This document shows, in pieces, positions 52,562-62,609 of a stretch of DNA of 64,000 bases. This DNA is from an uncultured Roseovarius sp. (GTDB lineage: Bacteria > Pseudomonadota > Alphaproteobacteria > Rhodobacterales > Rhodobacteraceae). The stretch lies in assembly GCA_947496175.1 (NCBI GenBank), contig CANMBU010000001.1:310001-374000 (forward strand), in the 5' to 3' direction. The position numbers and the translations under genes are program-made. The notes below the pieces were generated by a model, which worked only from the letters and a program-made list of their open reading frames with translations, ran no database searches and was not told the DNA's origin. How positions within the stretch are numbered: position 1 is the stretch's first letter; each line of letters starts with the position of its first letter.

Positions 52562-52626
52562 GAGCCAGCTATAGGCCAGAGGATTGCTGCCTTGCAACCA
52601 ACGAGGTCGCGGCCTAAGCCTTGGAA

Positions 52627-54153
52627 ATGCTGTCGCAAACGCAATCTGAGCCTTTCGCGCCCTGCCCCGCGCCGTTCAATCTGGCGGCACATGTTCTGGG
52701 GCGCGCAGACGAGCTTAGTGACAAGGTTGCGCTCGCCTTGCTGGGCCTGACCAGCGCGGAACGCTGGAGCTACGTCCGCCTGAAATCAGCAGTCTTGGGC
52801 ACCGGTACCGGCCTGCTGAAAACGGGTTTGGAACCGGGCGATCACATATTGATGCGACTGGGGAATAGTGTCGATTTTCCAATTGCTTACCTTGGGGCAA
52901 TTGCGGCAGGGCTGGTCCCTGTGGTGACTTCTTCACAGCTCACTGAACGCGAGACATCAGCGATCATTGAAACCGTGACCCCCAAATGCATCCTGCGCGA
53001 CAAAAGCGTTGCTTGTCCCCCAACGGACATTCCACAGATCAGCACCGAGGCGTTGGTCGATATGCGCGATATGCCCTCTGCCGCTTTCGAGATGGGCGAT
53101 CCGGACCGGCCCGCCTATATCATCTTTACGTCCGGCACATCCGGCACCCCGCGTGCTGTGGTCCATGCCCACCGTGCCATCTGGGCGCGGCAGATGATGT
53201 TTGACGGCTGGTATGGTCTCACCGAGGATGACCGACTTTTGCATGCAGGTGCATTCAATTGGACCTATACACTTGGCACCGGGCTGATGGATCCGTGGAC
53301 CATCGGGGCCACGGCCTTGATCCCGGAAACCGGCACCACACCAGAACAACTGCCGCTTTTGCTCAAACGCCATGACGCAACGATTTTTGCCGCAGCCCCA
53401 GGTGTTTACCGGAAAATTCTAGGGCATCAAACAAGCATCCTAATGCCACACCTGCGTCATGGACTTACGGCAGGCGAAAAGCTTTCGGATACGATCCGGA
53501 CAAGTTGGGAGCGTGCCACAGACACCGCGCTTTATGAGGCCTATGGCATGTCCGAATGTTCCACCTTTATCTCGGCCAGCCCGTCAAACCCCGCAGCACC
53601 CGGAACATTGGGTCAGCCTCAACCGGGCCGACGCCTGGCGCTCTTGGGGTCTGAAGGCCCTGTCCCGGTCGGTCAAGAAGGCACCATCGCCATTCACCGA
53701 TCCGATCCGGGTCTCATGCTGGGCTATCTGAACGCCGAAGAAGAAACCCAGGCGCGAATGCAAGGCGATTGGTTTCTAACCGGGGATCAAGGCGTTATGG
53801 ACGAAAGTGGCAACATTACCTATCTCGGACGGTCCGATGACATGATGAATGCAGGTGGCTACCGCGTGTCCCCGATGGAGGTGGAGGCTGTGCTCAACGC
53901 CCACCCCGAGATCACTCAAGCGGCAGTCACAGACATCGAAGTCAAGCAAGACGCCCGGCTGATCATGGCGTTCTACACGGCCCCCAGCCCGGTTGCCGAT
54001 GCCGCGCTGACATCCTATGTCCAAGAAAACCTGGCCGCCTACAAACAACCGCGCGGCTATTTCCATGTTGAGGCGTTGCCCACTGGCGCCAACGGCAAAC
54101 TCCTGCGTCGCGCCCTGCGACCGATTTACGAAAGCCTCCATGATCAAGCTTGA
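52627..54153 (+). CDS. AMP-dependent acyl-CoA ligase
   Basis: 508-residue ANL-superfamily enzyme forming an acyl-CoA through acyl-AMP. The phosphate loop TSGTSGTPRAV lies at 168-178, then YEAYGMSECSTF, the TGDQG hinge and the catalytic C-terminal lysine in PTGANGKLLRRALRP. The substrate is unknown; the divergent XRE-cupin regulator suggests a small carboxylate. ATG 52627 was chosen; a TTG at 52621 is also possible. The DsbA-type gene starts 14 bases before its stop, so the two form an operon. Confidence 0.88.
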   Translation: MLSQTQSEPFAPCPAPFNLAAHVLGRADELSDKVALALLGLTSAERWSYVRLKSAVLGTGTGLLKTGLEPGDHILMRLGNSVDFPIAYLGAIAAGLVPVVTSSQLTERETSAIIETVTPKCILRDKSVACPPTDIPQISTEALVDMRDMPSAAFEMGDPDRPAYIIFTSGTSGTPRAVVHAHRAIWARQMMFDGWYGLTEDDRLLHAGAFNWTYTLGTGLMDPWTIGATALIPETGTTPEQLPLLLKRHDATIFAAAPGVYRKILGHQTSILMPHLRHGLTAGEKLSDTIRTSWERATDTALYEAYGMSECSTFISASPSNPAAPGTLGQPQPGRRLALLGSEGPVPVGQEGTIAIHRSDPGLMLGYLNAEEETQARMQGDWFLTGDQGVMDESGNITYLGRSDDMMNAGGYRVSPMEVEAVLNAHPEITQAAVTDIEVKQDARLIMAFYTAPSPVADAALTSYVQENLAAYKQPRGYFHVEALPTGANGKLLRRALRPIYESLHDQA

Positions 54154-54790
54154 TATCATTTCCGACCCGATCTGTCCGTGGTGCTATATCGGCAAAACGG
54201 CCCTGGACAAGGCTTTGCTTGAACGGCCCAAGCACCCGTTCACGATGGAATGGCACCCTTTTCAGCTCAATCCTGACATGCCCAAAGAAGGCATGGACCG
54301 CCGCGCCTATCTGGAAGGTAAGTTCGGCGGCAAGAATGGCGCGGTGGAGGCCTATGCGCCCGTCGTCGAGCGTGCCGAGGCCGAAGGGCTCAATATCAAA
54401 TTCGAAGGCATCAAACGCACGCCCAACACCATGGACGCCCATCGGCTCATCCATTGGGCCGGGATTGAGGATCGCCAGATGCCCGTCGCCATGTCACTTT
54501 TCTGCGCTTACTTCGAGGAAGGCCGAGATATCGGCGACCGTGAAGTGCTGGGCGATATTGCCGATAGTGCGGGCATGGACGCCGCTGTGGTGCAAAAACT
54601 GCTCGCTTCAGACGCTGACATAGAGGACATCACCCAACGCGACACCGCCTTTCGGCAAATGGGTGTCACGGGCGTGCCCTGTTTCATCGTTGCAGGCAAA
54701 CACGCGGTGCCCGGATGCCAGCCCACGGGTATGTGGATCAAGGTGATTGACGAAATCACCGCTCAGTTAGAGGCGGACGGCGAGTTATAG
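54140..54790 (+). CDS. DsbA-family oxidoreductase (FrnE-like)
   Basis: 216-residue thioredoxin-fold protein of the FrnE/DsbA-like subgroup. The active-site motif Cys12-P-W-Cys15 sits right after the first strand (IISDPICPWCYIG), and the cis-proline loop is VTGVPCFIV. No signal peptide is present, so it works in the cytoplasm, as known for polyketide-related FrnE and for HCCA isomerase-like members. It overlaps the acyl-CoA ligase gene by 14 bp. The next gene, an MFS exporter, begins 39 bases downstream. Confidence 0.9.
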   Translation: MIKLDIISDPICPWCYIGKTALDKALLERPKHPFTMEWHPFQLNPDMPKEGMDRRAYLEGKFGGKNGAVEAYAPVVERAEAEGLNIKFEGIKRTPNTMDAHRLIHWAGIEDRQMPVAMSLFCAYFEEGRDIGDREVLGDIADSAGMDAAVVQKLLASDADIEDITQRDTAFRQMGVTGVPCFIVAGKHAVPGCQPTGMWIKVIDEITAQLEADGEL

Positions 54791-54828
54791 AGCTTTTGCG
54801 CGCTGACTGCCTGTGGTAGCGCGCTGTA

Positions 54829-56058
54829 ATGCAATCGTCCTCCGCTACGACCACCCAAAGCCTAAGCCGCACCGAGTTTGTGGCGCTTATGGCCATGCTC
54901 GTGGCCACGATTGCCTATTCGATCGACGCTATGCTACCGGCCCTGCCCCAGATTGGCACTGACCTGTCGCCGAGCGACCCCAACCGTGCACAACTGGTAG
55001 TCGGCAGTTTTATTCTGGGCCTTGGTGTGGGCACGTTTTTCGCGGGCGCGATTTCTGATGCGTTCGGGCGCAAGCCCGTGCTGTTCTGGGGTGCGGTGAT
55101 CTACGTCATCGGCGCGGGCTTGGCCACACTGACCCTCTCTATGGAGGCACTCATTGCGGCGCGCATGGTTCAGGGTCTTGGAGCTTCTGCGGCGCGGATC
55201 GTGGCACTGGCTATCATCAGGGACCTCTACAAAGGGCGCGAGATGGCGCAGCTGATGAGCTTTATAATGCTGGTCTTTGCACTCGTGCCAGCCATTGCCC
55301 CCATGGCCGGCGCCGCCATTCTCAGCGTCACAGGATGGCGCGGGATTTTTGTTTCCTTCCTGGTTTTTGCGGCCATCACAACCCTTTGGACCAGCCTGCG
55401 CCTCTTAGAGCCCCTACCGCCAGAGCAGCGCAGCAAGTTTGAGTTGCGCACGCTTCTCAGCGCTGCGAAAGAAGTCATCGCCCACCCGATGGTACGCCTT
55501 TCTATCGCCGTGCAAACGCTTTGCTTCACAATGCTCTTCGCGTCGATCAGCTCGATCCAGCAGATCATGGACCAAAGCTTTGGCCGGGGATCGGAATTCC
55601 CTTACTGGTTCGCGCTGATCGCGCTTGTGGCCGCAACTGGCAGCATCGTGAACGCCTCACTGGTCCTTCGGCTTGGCATGAGAAAACTGATCCTCATGGC
55701 CCTTATCGGCCAGATTGTCATGACCGTTCCAATCCTTGCGCTCTTTTTGCTCCAAACCGGTACGGGTCCCGGGTTCTTTGTCTATTTTCCATGGCAGGTC
55801 ACTGTTTTCTTCATGATTGGTCTGACCTTGGGCAATCTTAACGCGTTGGCACTCGAACCTTTGGGGCATATCGCAGGAATGGCGGCCAGCATCACGACAG
55901 GGATTGCGACGGTGGGGTCCGTCCTGCTTTCCGTGCCAATTGGGCTTGCATTTGATGGCACACCTATTCCCCTGCTTATTGGCGTGTTGGTCTGTGCTTG
56001 TATTGCTTGCCTGCTGACACAGCGCATGCGCGGTCTGGAAAGAAGCAGTTCGACATAA
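54829..56058 (+). CDS. Bcr/CflA-type multidrug efflux MFS transporter
   Basis: 409-residue transporter with twelve predicted membrane helices. The MFS signature between helices 2 and 3 is DAFGRKPVLFWG. The early LPALPQIGTDL motif and the VQGLGASAARIVALAIIRDLY segment are typical of the Bcr/CflA drug-resistance group. The natural substrate is unknown. It may be cotranscribed with the ligase and DsbA genes (39-bp gap). Noncoding bases to the next gene (190 bp) should hold the icd promoter. Confidence 0.88.
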   Translation: MQSSSATTTQSLSRTEFVALMAMLVATIAYSIDAMLPALPQIGTDLSPSDPNRAQLVVGSFILGLGVGTFFAGAISDAFGRKPVLFWGAVIYVIGAGLATLTLSMEALIAARMVQGLGASAARIVALAIIRDLYKGREMAQLMSFIMLVFALVPAIAPMAGAAILSVTGWRGIFVSFLVFAAITTLWTSLRLLEPLPPEQRSKFELRTLLSAAKEVIAHPMVRLSIAVQTLCFTMLFASISSIQQIMDQSFGRGSEFPYWFALIALVAATGSIVNASLVLRLGMRKLILMALIGQIVMTVPILALFLLQTGTGPGFFVYFPWQVTVFFMIGLTLGNLNALALEPLGHIAGMAASITTGIATVGSVLLSVPIGLAFDGTPIPLLIGVLVCACIACLLTQRMRGLERSSST

Positions 56059-56248
56059 AATAAATTTAGTATACCATCGCATACCGTCTAGCCAGAACGC
56101 TTCCAATAGGGTATCACGCGCACAAATTACGATTCCCGGGCTGGATGGGTCCTAATCATTTTAGACCCGCCCGACACCACCGCTTCATATGCGTACGGCA
56201 CCGGACCGCGCAATCGCTCGAAACAAATCAGATCAAAAGGGATCTCAG

Positions 56249-58453
56249 ATGGCCAACACTCCCAATCCCGACATCATCTACACCAAAGTCGACGAAGCCC
56301 CAGAGCTTGCCAGCGCATCGCTTCTGCCCATTATCCAGCGTTTCGCCAAAGCCGCAGGCGTCAGTGTCGGCACCAAGGATATCTCGCTTGCCGGGCGCAT
56401 TCTGGCCACCTTCCCGGATCACCTCAAAGAGGATCAGCGTATTGCGGATGATCTCGCCGAATTGGGAAAACTGGTCAAAACACCAGAGGCCAACGTGATC
56501 AAGCTGCCGAACATCTCGGCCTCTGTGCCGCAACTGGTTGAGGCTGTACGCGAGCTGCAAAGCAAAGGCTTTGCTGTTCCCGACTATCCAGAGACGCCGG
56601 CAACAGATGCGGAAAAAGAAATCCGCGCCCGCTATGACACGATCAAAGGCTCGGCTGTGAACCCAGTCCTGCGCGAAGGCAACTCTGACCGTCGCGCCGC
56701 CACAGCCGTCAAGAAGTTTGCTCAGAACAACCCACACCGCATGGGCGACTGGAGCGCCGATAGCAAAACCCGCGTTGCGGCCATGTCGAGCAATGACTTC
56801 TTTTCAAACGAAGTGTCTGCCACATTACCTAAAGAGACTGGCGCAAAGATCGTTCTTGAAACAGCAGGCGGCGAGACCGTTCTGAAAGACGGCCTGTCCT
56901 ACCCTGCTGGCACAGTCGTGGACGCGACGTTCATGTCGGCCGCCGCACTGGATGCGTTCTTGGCCGAAGAAATCGACAAGACCAAGGCCGAGGGCGTACT
57001 CTTTTCGCTGCATATGAAAGCCACGATGATGAAGGTCTCAGACCCGATCATCTTTGGTCACGCGGTCAAAACCTTCCTTGCCCCTGTATTCGAAAAGTAC
57101 GGCGCGGAAATGGACGCGCTTGGCGTTAATCCCAATCAGGGTCTTGGCGCGCTCATGGACAAGGTCGAAGGCAATGCCGAAATCAAGAGCGCGATTGAGG
57201 CATGCATGGCCGAGCGCCCACCGATGTACATGGTCGACAGCGACAAGGGCATCACCAACCTGCACGTGCCATCTGACGTGATCATCGACGCCTCCATGCC
57301 CGCCCTGATCCGTGCCGGTGGCAAGGGCTGGGGACCGGATGGGAATGAGGCGGATGCGGTCTGTGTGATCCCCGACAATTCCTATGCGCCGGTCTATGAC
57401 GAAGCGATTAACTTCTTCAAAGCCAACGGAAAACTGGACCCGGCGACTGCTGGCACTGTGCAAAATCTCGGGCTGATGGCGCAGAAAGCCGAGGAATACG
57501 GCAGCCATCCGACCACATTCGAAATCCCCGAGGCCGGGACCGTGAAGATGATCCTTGATGACGGCACGGTGCTTCATTCACATGATGTGCAAGCCGGCGA
57601 TATCTGGCGCTCTGCTTCGGCGCGCAAGGCCCCTATCGAAGACTGGGTAAATCTGGCTATCGAGCGTCAGAAGGCCACAGGGTTTCGCGCGATCTTCTGG
57701 CTCGATGCCAGCCGTGCGCATGATGCAGAATTGATCAAATACGTCACGCCTATTCTTGAGGCGAAAGGCGTGGCCGACAAGTTTGAGATTATGGCCCCGC
57801 GCGAGGCCACGCGCGCCTCGCTGGAAACGATCACCAAGGGCGAAAACACTATCGCCATCACCGGCAACGTGCTGCGCGATTATCTCACCGACCTTTTCCC
57901 AATCCTGGAACTGGCCACTTCGGCCAAGATGCTCTCGATCGTGAAATTGATGCAGGGCGGCGGGTTGTTTGAAACTGGCGCGGGCGGCTCTGCCCCGAAA
58001 CATGTCCAACAGCTTCACGCGGAAAACCACCTGCGTTGGGACAGTTTGGGCGAATTCTGCGCCTTGGGTGAAAGCTTCAAATTCCTCGCAGATGCTAAGA
58101 ACAACGCCAAAGCACGGGTTCTGGGCGACGCAGTCGAAGCCGCCACACAAGGCATCCTGGACGACAACCGCAGTCCCGGTCGCAAGGTTGGTCTGCCTGA
58201 CAACCGCGATAGCCACTACTGGTTCGCCCGTTACTGGGCCGAAGCTCTGGCAGCGCAAACCGATGACACAGATCTGGCGACGGAATTTGCCCCGCTTGCC
58301 AAGGCGTTGGCAAAAGATGAGGCGAAGATCATCGAGGAGCTGGACGCAGACCAAGGCACACCCGCGGATACAGGGGGCTACTACCTCAATCATGCAGACA
58401 AGCTGGCTTCGGTCATGCGTCCCAGCGCTACGCTGAACGCAATCATTGGCTAA
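56249..58453 (+). CDS. icd: NADP-dependent isocitrate dehydrogenase, monomeric type
   Basis: 734-residue enzyme, the size of the monomeric (IDH-II) class that oxidatively decarboxylates isocitrate to 2-oxoglutarate with NADP+. Family marks include the [22 protein letters not shown] substrate loop at about 128-149, the [20 protein letters not shown] segment and [22 protein letters not shown]. The AAGGGA ribosome site supports ATG 56249. This class is unrelated in sequence to dimeric Icd. It appears monocistronic and is followed by an inverted repeat. Confidence 0.95.
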   Translation: MANTPNPDIIYTKVDEAPELASASLLPIIQRFAKAAGVSVGTKDISLAGRILATFPDHLKEDQRIADDLAELGKLVKTPEANVIKLPNISASVPQLVEAVRELQSKGFAVPDYPETPATDAEKEIRARYDTIKGSAVNPVLREGNSDRRAATAVKKFAQNNPHRMGDWSADSKTRVAAMSSNDFFSNEVSATLPKETGAKIVLETAGGETVLKDGLSYPAGTVVDATFMSAAALDAFLAEEIDKTKAEGVLFSLHMKATMMKVSDPIIFGHAVKTFLAPVFEKYGAEMDALGVNPNQGLGALMDKVEGNAEIKSAIEACMAERPPMYMVDSDKGITNLHVPSDVIIDASMPALIRAGGKGWGPDGNEADAVCVIPDNSYAPVYDEAINFFKANGKLDPATAGTVQNLGLMAQKAEEYGSHPTTFEIPEAGTVKMILDDGTVLHSHDVQAGDIWRSASARKAPIEDWVNLAIERQKATGFRAIFWLDASRAHDAELIKYVTPILEAKGVADKFEIMAPREATRASLETITKGENTIAITGNVLRDYLTDLFPILELATSAKMLSIVKLMQGGGLFETGAGGSAPKHVQQLHAENHLRWDSLGEFCALGESFKFLADAKNNAKARVLGDAVEAATQGILDDNRSPGRKVGLPDNRDSHYWFARYWAEALAAQTDDTDLATEFAPLAKALAKDEAKIIEELDADQGTPADTGGYYLNHADKLASVMRPSATLNAIIG

Positions 58454-58511
58454 AGCGTTCGACCAAACACCTGGATCACAGCTTTAGGAGCCAAACGCTT
58501 TCGCCCACCAA

Positions 58512-58547
58512 CCGAACGCCTGACTGCGAGCCTTTTCAGGCGTTCGG
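58512..58547 (+). terminator. Inverted repeat between icd and the glutamine amidotransferase gene
   Basis: Perfect 12-bp arms CCGAACGCCTGA (58512-58523) and TCAGGCGTTCGG (58536-58547), loop of 12. The right arm covers the last codons of the convergent gene. No T-run on either side, so termination, if real, is probably Rho-assisted or works through stalling. Confidence 0.45.
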
Positions 58548-59312
58548 CGCAAACCGTTCGGCAATTGCGGTGTCTTTTTCGAATGTCAGGAATGTGCCCG
58601 AGGCGATCTGCTGCCAATCGCCACAGGATGCAAAGGGTTCTGACACCACGGTCCAGCCATCTGAGTGCTGGCTCTTGCGATAGTAGAGCGAGGGCGCATG
58701 TTCGTCAGATGCATAGCGCACCGCATAAAGTCGGGTGCCATCTGAAATTGCTGCTGTCATGCGAATGTGCGGGGTTTCGCCGTGCGCACGCGACAGGCGC
58801 TCAAACTCGCCTACCGTGCGTTCAAGCGCTTCTCTTGGGTTGTCCTGCAATCCATGGCTCATCGAGACAAGAAAGAGCGACTCACTATCCGTTGAGCCTT
58901 TGCGATGGTGATAGAACTCATCACTGATCATCATGTCAGCCGTTTTGCGAAACGCACCAAAGCCACCGACTTGACCATTGTGCATGAAGCTCATTTTACC
59001 ACAATGAAAGGGGTGACAATTGTCGCGACTGGTGGCCGTCCCTGTCGAGGCGCGCACATGAGCCAGAAAGAGACCTGTCTGCACCTGCTCAGCCAGGGAA
59101 ATCAGGTTGGCATCTGACCAGGCAGGCAACACATCATGGTAGATTCCCGGCTCTTCCTTGTGCCCATACCAGGCAAGACCAAACCCATCCGCATTGGTTT
59201 CTGTCACGCTCTCCAAAGCCATGCGTGATTGGACAATCAAAGAGTTCTGCGGTGCCGAAATCACATCAGCCATAAAGATGGGATCACCCAGATACGCGGC
59301 CCAGCGGCACAT
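58536..59312 (-). CDS. Class II glutamine amidotransferase (YafJ-like)
   Basis: 258-residue protein. The N-terminal nucleophile Cys2 follows the start methionine (MCRWAAYLG), and glutamine-binding motifs of Ntn glutaminases are present (HVRASTGTATSRDNCHPF, then SFMHNGQVGGF). Proteins of this group resemble the glutaminase domain of GATase type 2 but stand alone; an assigned substrate or partner is not known for most of them. Its stop codon lies in the inverted repeat shared with icd. Confidence 0.9.
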   Translation of the reverse strand: MCRWAAYLGDPIFMADVISAPQNSLIVQSRMALESVTETNADGFGLAWYGHKEEPGIYHDVLPAWSDANLISLAEQVQTGLFLAHVRASTGTATSRDNCHPFHCGKMSFMHNGQVGGFGAFRKTADMMISDEFYHHRKGSTDSESLFLVSMSHGLQDNPREALERTVGEFERLSRAHGETPHIRMTAAISDGTRLYAVRYASDEHAPSLYYRKSQHSDGWTVVSEPFASCGDWQQIASGTFLTFEKDTAIAERFAPNA

Positions 59313-59423
59313 GGAACACCTCTTTCACCTAGGGTTCGATGCGCAAATGGGCCACGGAATGCCACGCAATTTCAACAAAAAACCGACAACCCTCACGCAG
59401 TTGTAACGCGAAAACGGGTGGTT

Positions 59424-59630
59424 TTAGGTCCCGCGACTATGCGTCTTGGCGTACATCTCGGCGATCATGCGACTGGCGGTTTTTTCAAAGGCAAATGGCA
59501 ACACCGCATGAATGAGCGCACAGAATGCGGCAGCAAACAGCCGAAGGCTGAACCCGGCGGCAAAGCGGGCATGTTCCAGATAGCTTTCATCCACGCTGTG
59601 AGGATGATTGAGAAAAAGTCGGGTGATCAT
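59424..59630 (-). CDS. DUF6356 family protein
   Basis: 68-residue protein with a conserved beginning (ITRLFLNHPHSVDESYLEH) and one membrane helix (FSLRLFAAAFCALIHAVLPF), followed by FEKTASRMIAEMY. This is the DUF6356 pattern, common and short in Rhodobacteraceae and sphingomonads; function unknown. A GAGAGAG stretch precedes the ATG. It is divergent from the Lrp-type regulator, and the AT-rich 113 bases between them probably hold both promoters. Confidence 0.82.
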   Translation of the reverse strand: MITRLFLNHPHSVDESYLEHARFAAGFSLRLFAAAFCALIHAVLPFAFEKTASRMIAEMYAKTHSRGT

Positions 59631-59743
59631 GTGCTCTCTCCTACTCTACGTTCGGACAGATTACGGCACGATAAGATTGAATAGTTCCCAATTATCATAC
59701 AAATTCGATAGATTTCGGGATATTTTCCTAGTAAATACCCCAT

Positions 59744-60205
59744 ATGTCAAAAATTGACGCATTAGACCTTAAAATCCTGAACGCTCTTCAACATGAGAGT
59801 GACTTGGGTCTCGAAGAACTAGGCGACATAGTTGGCCTGTCGCGCAACGCCTGCTGGAGACGTATCAAAGCGCTGGAAGAGGCTGGGATTATCAGAGGAC
59901 GTGTGGCCCTTCTTGATGCGAAAAAGCTCGATCTGAGTCTGAGCGTCTTCATCCAAATCAAGGCTGCTGCCCATGACGCAAGTTGGCTTGATCAATTCGC
60001 CCGCGCGACGCGAGACATGAACCAGATTCAGGGCGTCTACCGCATGTCCGGCGATCTTGACTACCTGATCCGTGCGCGCGTCGCAGATATGGCAGACTAT
60101 GACCGGCTGTATCAGACCTTGGTGACGCGCGTACCAATGGGCGACGTGTCTGCAAGCTTCGTTATGGAAGAGATCAAGGACACAACCGCCCTGCCACTGC
60201 TTTAA
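59744..60205 (+). CDS. Lrp/AsnC family transcriptional regulator
   Basis: 153-residue regulator. N-terminal winged helix (KIDALDLKILNALQHESDLGLEEL, recognition helix in LSRNACWRRIKALEE) and a C-terminal RAM ligand-binding domain (IQIKAAAHDASW...GVYRMSGDLDYLIRARV). Such proteins sense amino acids; the effector is unknown. The upstream AT-rich stretch (59690-59740) suits Lrp-type binding and probable autoregulation. It is divergent from the DUF6356 gene. Confidence 0.92.
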   Translation: MSKIDALDLKILNALQHESDLGLEELGDIVGLSRNACWRRIKALEEAGIIRGRVALLDAKKLDLSLSVFIQIKAAAHDASWLDQFARATRDMNQIQGVYRMSGDLDYLIRARVADMADYDRLYQTLVTRVPMGDVSASFVMEEIKDTTALPLL

Positions 60206-60259
60206 TGCAACCTGAAAGCATTACGCCTTGAATTGCGACATCATCTGAGACGAAGCGCT

Positions 60260-60538
60260 TTAGTTCCGCGCGCCCGACATTGTCCCAAAAACGTCAATAT
60301 CACGCACCGTGATCACTTCACCGAGAATGATGTAAGCCGCAATCGCCCAAAGCACAAAGGCAACCCCTGTGGTGACGAAGACCTTCTTCCGCAGATGGTG
60401 TTTTTCAGGAGAACCATGATGCGTGCCTTCCACGGTCGTGCCTGCCTCACCCTGGGTCTGGATGCGAATTGGAAGCGCGACCAGAAAAGTCATGAACCAG
60501 ATCACCAGAAACAAAACGATACCAGAAGCCACACCCAT
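60260..60538 (-). CDS. DUF1467 family membrane protein
   Basis: 92-residue protein with two membrane helices (GIVLFLVIWFMTFLVALPI and VFVTTGVAFVLWAIAAYII) around a basic, His-rich loop (HHGSPEKHHLRKK). It matches the DUF1467 family of alphaproteobacteria, which is almost always downstream of the methylmalonyl-CoA epimerase gene. The function is unknown. Its ATG overlaps the mce stop by one base. Confidence 0.87.
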   Translation of the reverse strand: MGVASGIVLFLVIWFMTFLVALPIRIQTQGEAGTTVEGTHHGSPEKHHLRKKVFVTTGVAFVLWAIAAYIILGEVITVRDIDVFGTMSGARN

Positions 60539-60942
60539 CAGACCTGCTCCAACTCAACGAGGCATCCATTGAAGTCTTTTGGATGCAGGAAGAGAACAGG
60601 CTTACCATGCGCCCCGATCTTCGGTTCACCGCTGCCAAGCACACGTGCACCGGTTTCCTTTAGATGATCCCGAGCCGCAAGAATGTCGTCGACTTCGTAA
60701 CACACGTGGTGAATGCCACCAGAAGGGTTCTTTTCCAGAAATCCGTTAATTGGGCTGTCCTCACCCAAGGGATAGAGAAGCTCGATCTTGGTATTTGGTA
60801 ATTCGATGAAGATCACCGTGACGCCATGATCCGGCTCATCCTGCGGCTCCCCTACATTGGCACCCAGCGCACCGCGGTATTGCTCTGCCGCTGCCTCCAG
60901 ATCAGGCACAGCGATAGCTACGTGATTTAGACGTCCAATCAT
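60538..60942 (-). CDS. mce: Methylmalonyl-CoA epimerase
   Basis: 134-residue vicinal-oxygen-chelate enzyme interconverting (R)- and (S)-methylmalonyl-CoA in propionate metabolism. It begins IGRLNHVAIAVPDLE with metal-ligand His7, and has the second histidine in GGIHHVCYEVDD; the closing FLHPKDFNGCLVELEQ gives the Glu ligand. It is usually part of the ethylmalonyl-CoA/propionyl-CoA routes common in Rhodobacterales. It precedes the DUF1467 gene in a conserved pair. Confidence 0.93.
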   Translation of the reverse strand: MIGRLNHVAIAVPDLEAAAEQYRGALGANVGEPQDEPDHGVTVIFIELPNTKIELLYPLGEDSPINGFLEKNPSGGIHHVCYEVDDILAARDHLKETGARVLGSGEPKIGAHGKPVLFLHPKDFNGCLVELEQV

Positions 60943-61111
60943 GGGTCGTGTCCTCGAAATTCGACTTCCGCACTGTTATGGGCGCACGCGCGCCAAGAGA
61001 CAAGCGACAGAGCGCCGCAATAGATCGCCGTAACGCGCTTCGGGCTGATTAACGCTTCATTAGCCAAGGCCGCGTAGCGTTGCCGAGGGTATTGAGATGC
61101 AGGAGACCAAG

Positions 61112-61828
61112 ATGGATGACTTAGATCCTTTCGCACAACGCACATCACCCACGGCACGACGTCCCCTTCTTGGACTCACGGTTCTGGTGGTCGAAGACAG
61201 CCGTTTTGCCTGTGAAACAATGCGCCTTATGTGCCTGCGCAGCGGTGCACGTATCCGCCGCGCCGATTGCCTGCGTTCAGCGCGACGACACCTGAAAGTG
61301 TACCGTCCCTCTGTGGTTATCGTGGATATGGGCCTGCCAGATGGCCGCGGCGAAGATCTGCTGCGGGATCTGAATGAAGCTGTTCCAAGGGTTAGCGCAC
61401 TTCTGGGGCTGAGCGGCGATGACGGCGCAGAAGAGTTTGCACTGTCCTCAGGCGCGGACGGGTTTCTCAGCAAACCCTTGCAGAGCCTCGCAGTCTTTCA
61501 AGAGGCGGTGCTGGCCATCCTGCCGGAAACACACCGACCCAAAGGGTTGCGACCGGTTTCAGATGACCAGATTGTACCTGATCCCGCCTCTTATCGCGAT
61601 GACATGACCCATGTTGCCGACCTTTTGGAGGGCGAAACAGATGGCCCGATGCTTGACTATGTCGCACAGTTTCTGGGGGGCGTTGCGCGCTCAGCGGACG
61701 ACAGGACTCTGGCCGAAGCGGCATCGCGCCTGAAACAGCATAGCGCGCAGAGCAGAGCCGCCTCTGAAATGGTAAATGATTTACTGCAAATGGTGCGCGA
61801 CCGGATCACGCAAAAGGTGGCGATTTAG
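61112..61828 (+). CDS. Response regulator with receiver domain and helical C-terminal extension
   Basis: 238 residues. An N-terminal receiver domain at about 20-140 has Glu28/Asp29, phospho-acceptor Asp72 (VDMGLPDG), Ser101 in the switch position and Lys121 (SKPL). The C-terminal 95 residues are helical with no DNA-binding motif, ending in a heptad-like region (SRLKQHSAQSRAASEMVNDLLQMV). It may relay phosphate or bind partners. ATG 61112 follows an AGGAG site; the ATG at 61097 lacks one. It ends overlapping the convergent GNAT gene by four bases (TTAG). Confidence 0.82.
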   Translation: MDDLDPFAQRTSPTARRPLLGLTVLVVEDSRFACETMRLMCLRSGARIRRADCLRSARRHLKVYRPSVVIVDMGLPDGRGEDLLRDLNEAVPRVSALLGLSGDDGAEEFALSSGADGFLSKPLQSLAVFQEAVLAILPETHRPKGLRPVSDDQIVPDPASYRDDMTHVADLLEGETDGPMLDYVAQFLGGVARSADDRTLAEAASRLKQHSAQSRAASEMVNDLLQMVRDRITQKVAI

Positions 61829-62541
61829 TCCAGACTAGGGTCATTTGCCCGACGCACTAAGCGTGTCAGATCACTCACCCGTTCTTTCTGTGCACCGAGT
61901 TCATCAAAATTCGATGGTGAAAGCCAAAGCTGATAGGCTTCCTTCAAAGCGGGCCACTCCTTGTCGATAACCGCCAGCCACGCCGTGTCGCGATTTCGAC
62001 CTTTAACCACCGTGGCTTGCGCGAAAACCCCTTCGTAGCTGAACCCAAGACGCTGCGCGGCCGCCCGTGAAGGTCGATTGAGTGCATCGCATTTCCACTC
62101 ATATCGCCGGTAGCCCGCCTCAAAGGCCCATTCCATCATTAGATACATGGCTTCTGTAGACGCGCGCGTCCTCTGAAGCGCCGGAGCCATGGCAATGTAA
62201 CCCACCTCAATAGAACCAGAGGCGGGCTTCATGCGCAGGTAGGACGCAAAACCACCAAACGCACCGGAATCCTTGTCAAAAATGGCGAAGAACAGGATAT
62301 CATCTGCCGCAGTGGCCTCCTTCATCCAACGATGAAACTGCGCTGCCGACCCAAAGGGGCCCGCGGGCATGTAATCCCAAACCCAGTCATGCCCTTCAAA
62401 CGCCTGAAACAACAGCGCCGCATGCAACTCTGCCTCCAAAGGCTCCAAGCGCGCATAGCGCCCCTCCAGGATCATCGCCCCTGGTAAAGGCGGTGTCTGC
62501 CAACCCTCGACGACAGGTCCAACTGGACGACTTGTTGTCAT
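61825..62541 (-). CDS. GNAT family N-acetyltransferase (RimJ/RimL type)
   Basis: 238-residue acetyltransferase resembling RimJ/RimL. The opening has LEGRYARLEPLEAELHAA, followed by the acetyl-CoA-binding strand-turn-helix (VGYIAMAPALQRTRASTEAMYLMMEWAFE) and the AAQRLGFSYEGVF motif. The target (ribosomal protein N-terminus, antibiotic or small amine) cannot be read. It converges with the response-regulator gene and is separated by 70 bases from aspS. Confidence 0.88.
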   Translation of the reverse strand: MTTSRPVGPVVEGWQTPPLPGAMILEGRYARLEPLEAELHAALLFQAFEGHDWVWDYMPAGPFGSAAQFHRWMKEATAADDILFFAIFDKDSGAFGGFASYLRMKPASGSIEVGYIAMAPALQRTRASTEAMYLMMEWAFEAGYRRYEWKCDALNRPSRAAAQRLGFSYEGVFAQATVVKGRNRDTAWLAVIDKEWPALKEAYQLWLSPSNFDELGAQKERVSDLTRLVRRANDPSLD

Positions 62542-62609
62542 GTCCCCATTCCCTCACACATACGCAACGATAGGCCGCGATGCACATAAAGGCAAAGTAG
62601 GAAACGGGT

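Noticed and set aside
58452..58501. AAAGCGTT and AACGCTTT arms after icd as a terminator
   Set aside because: Eight-bp arms separated by 34 bases without a T-run; too weak to call.
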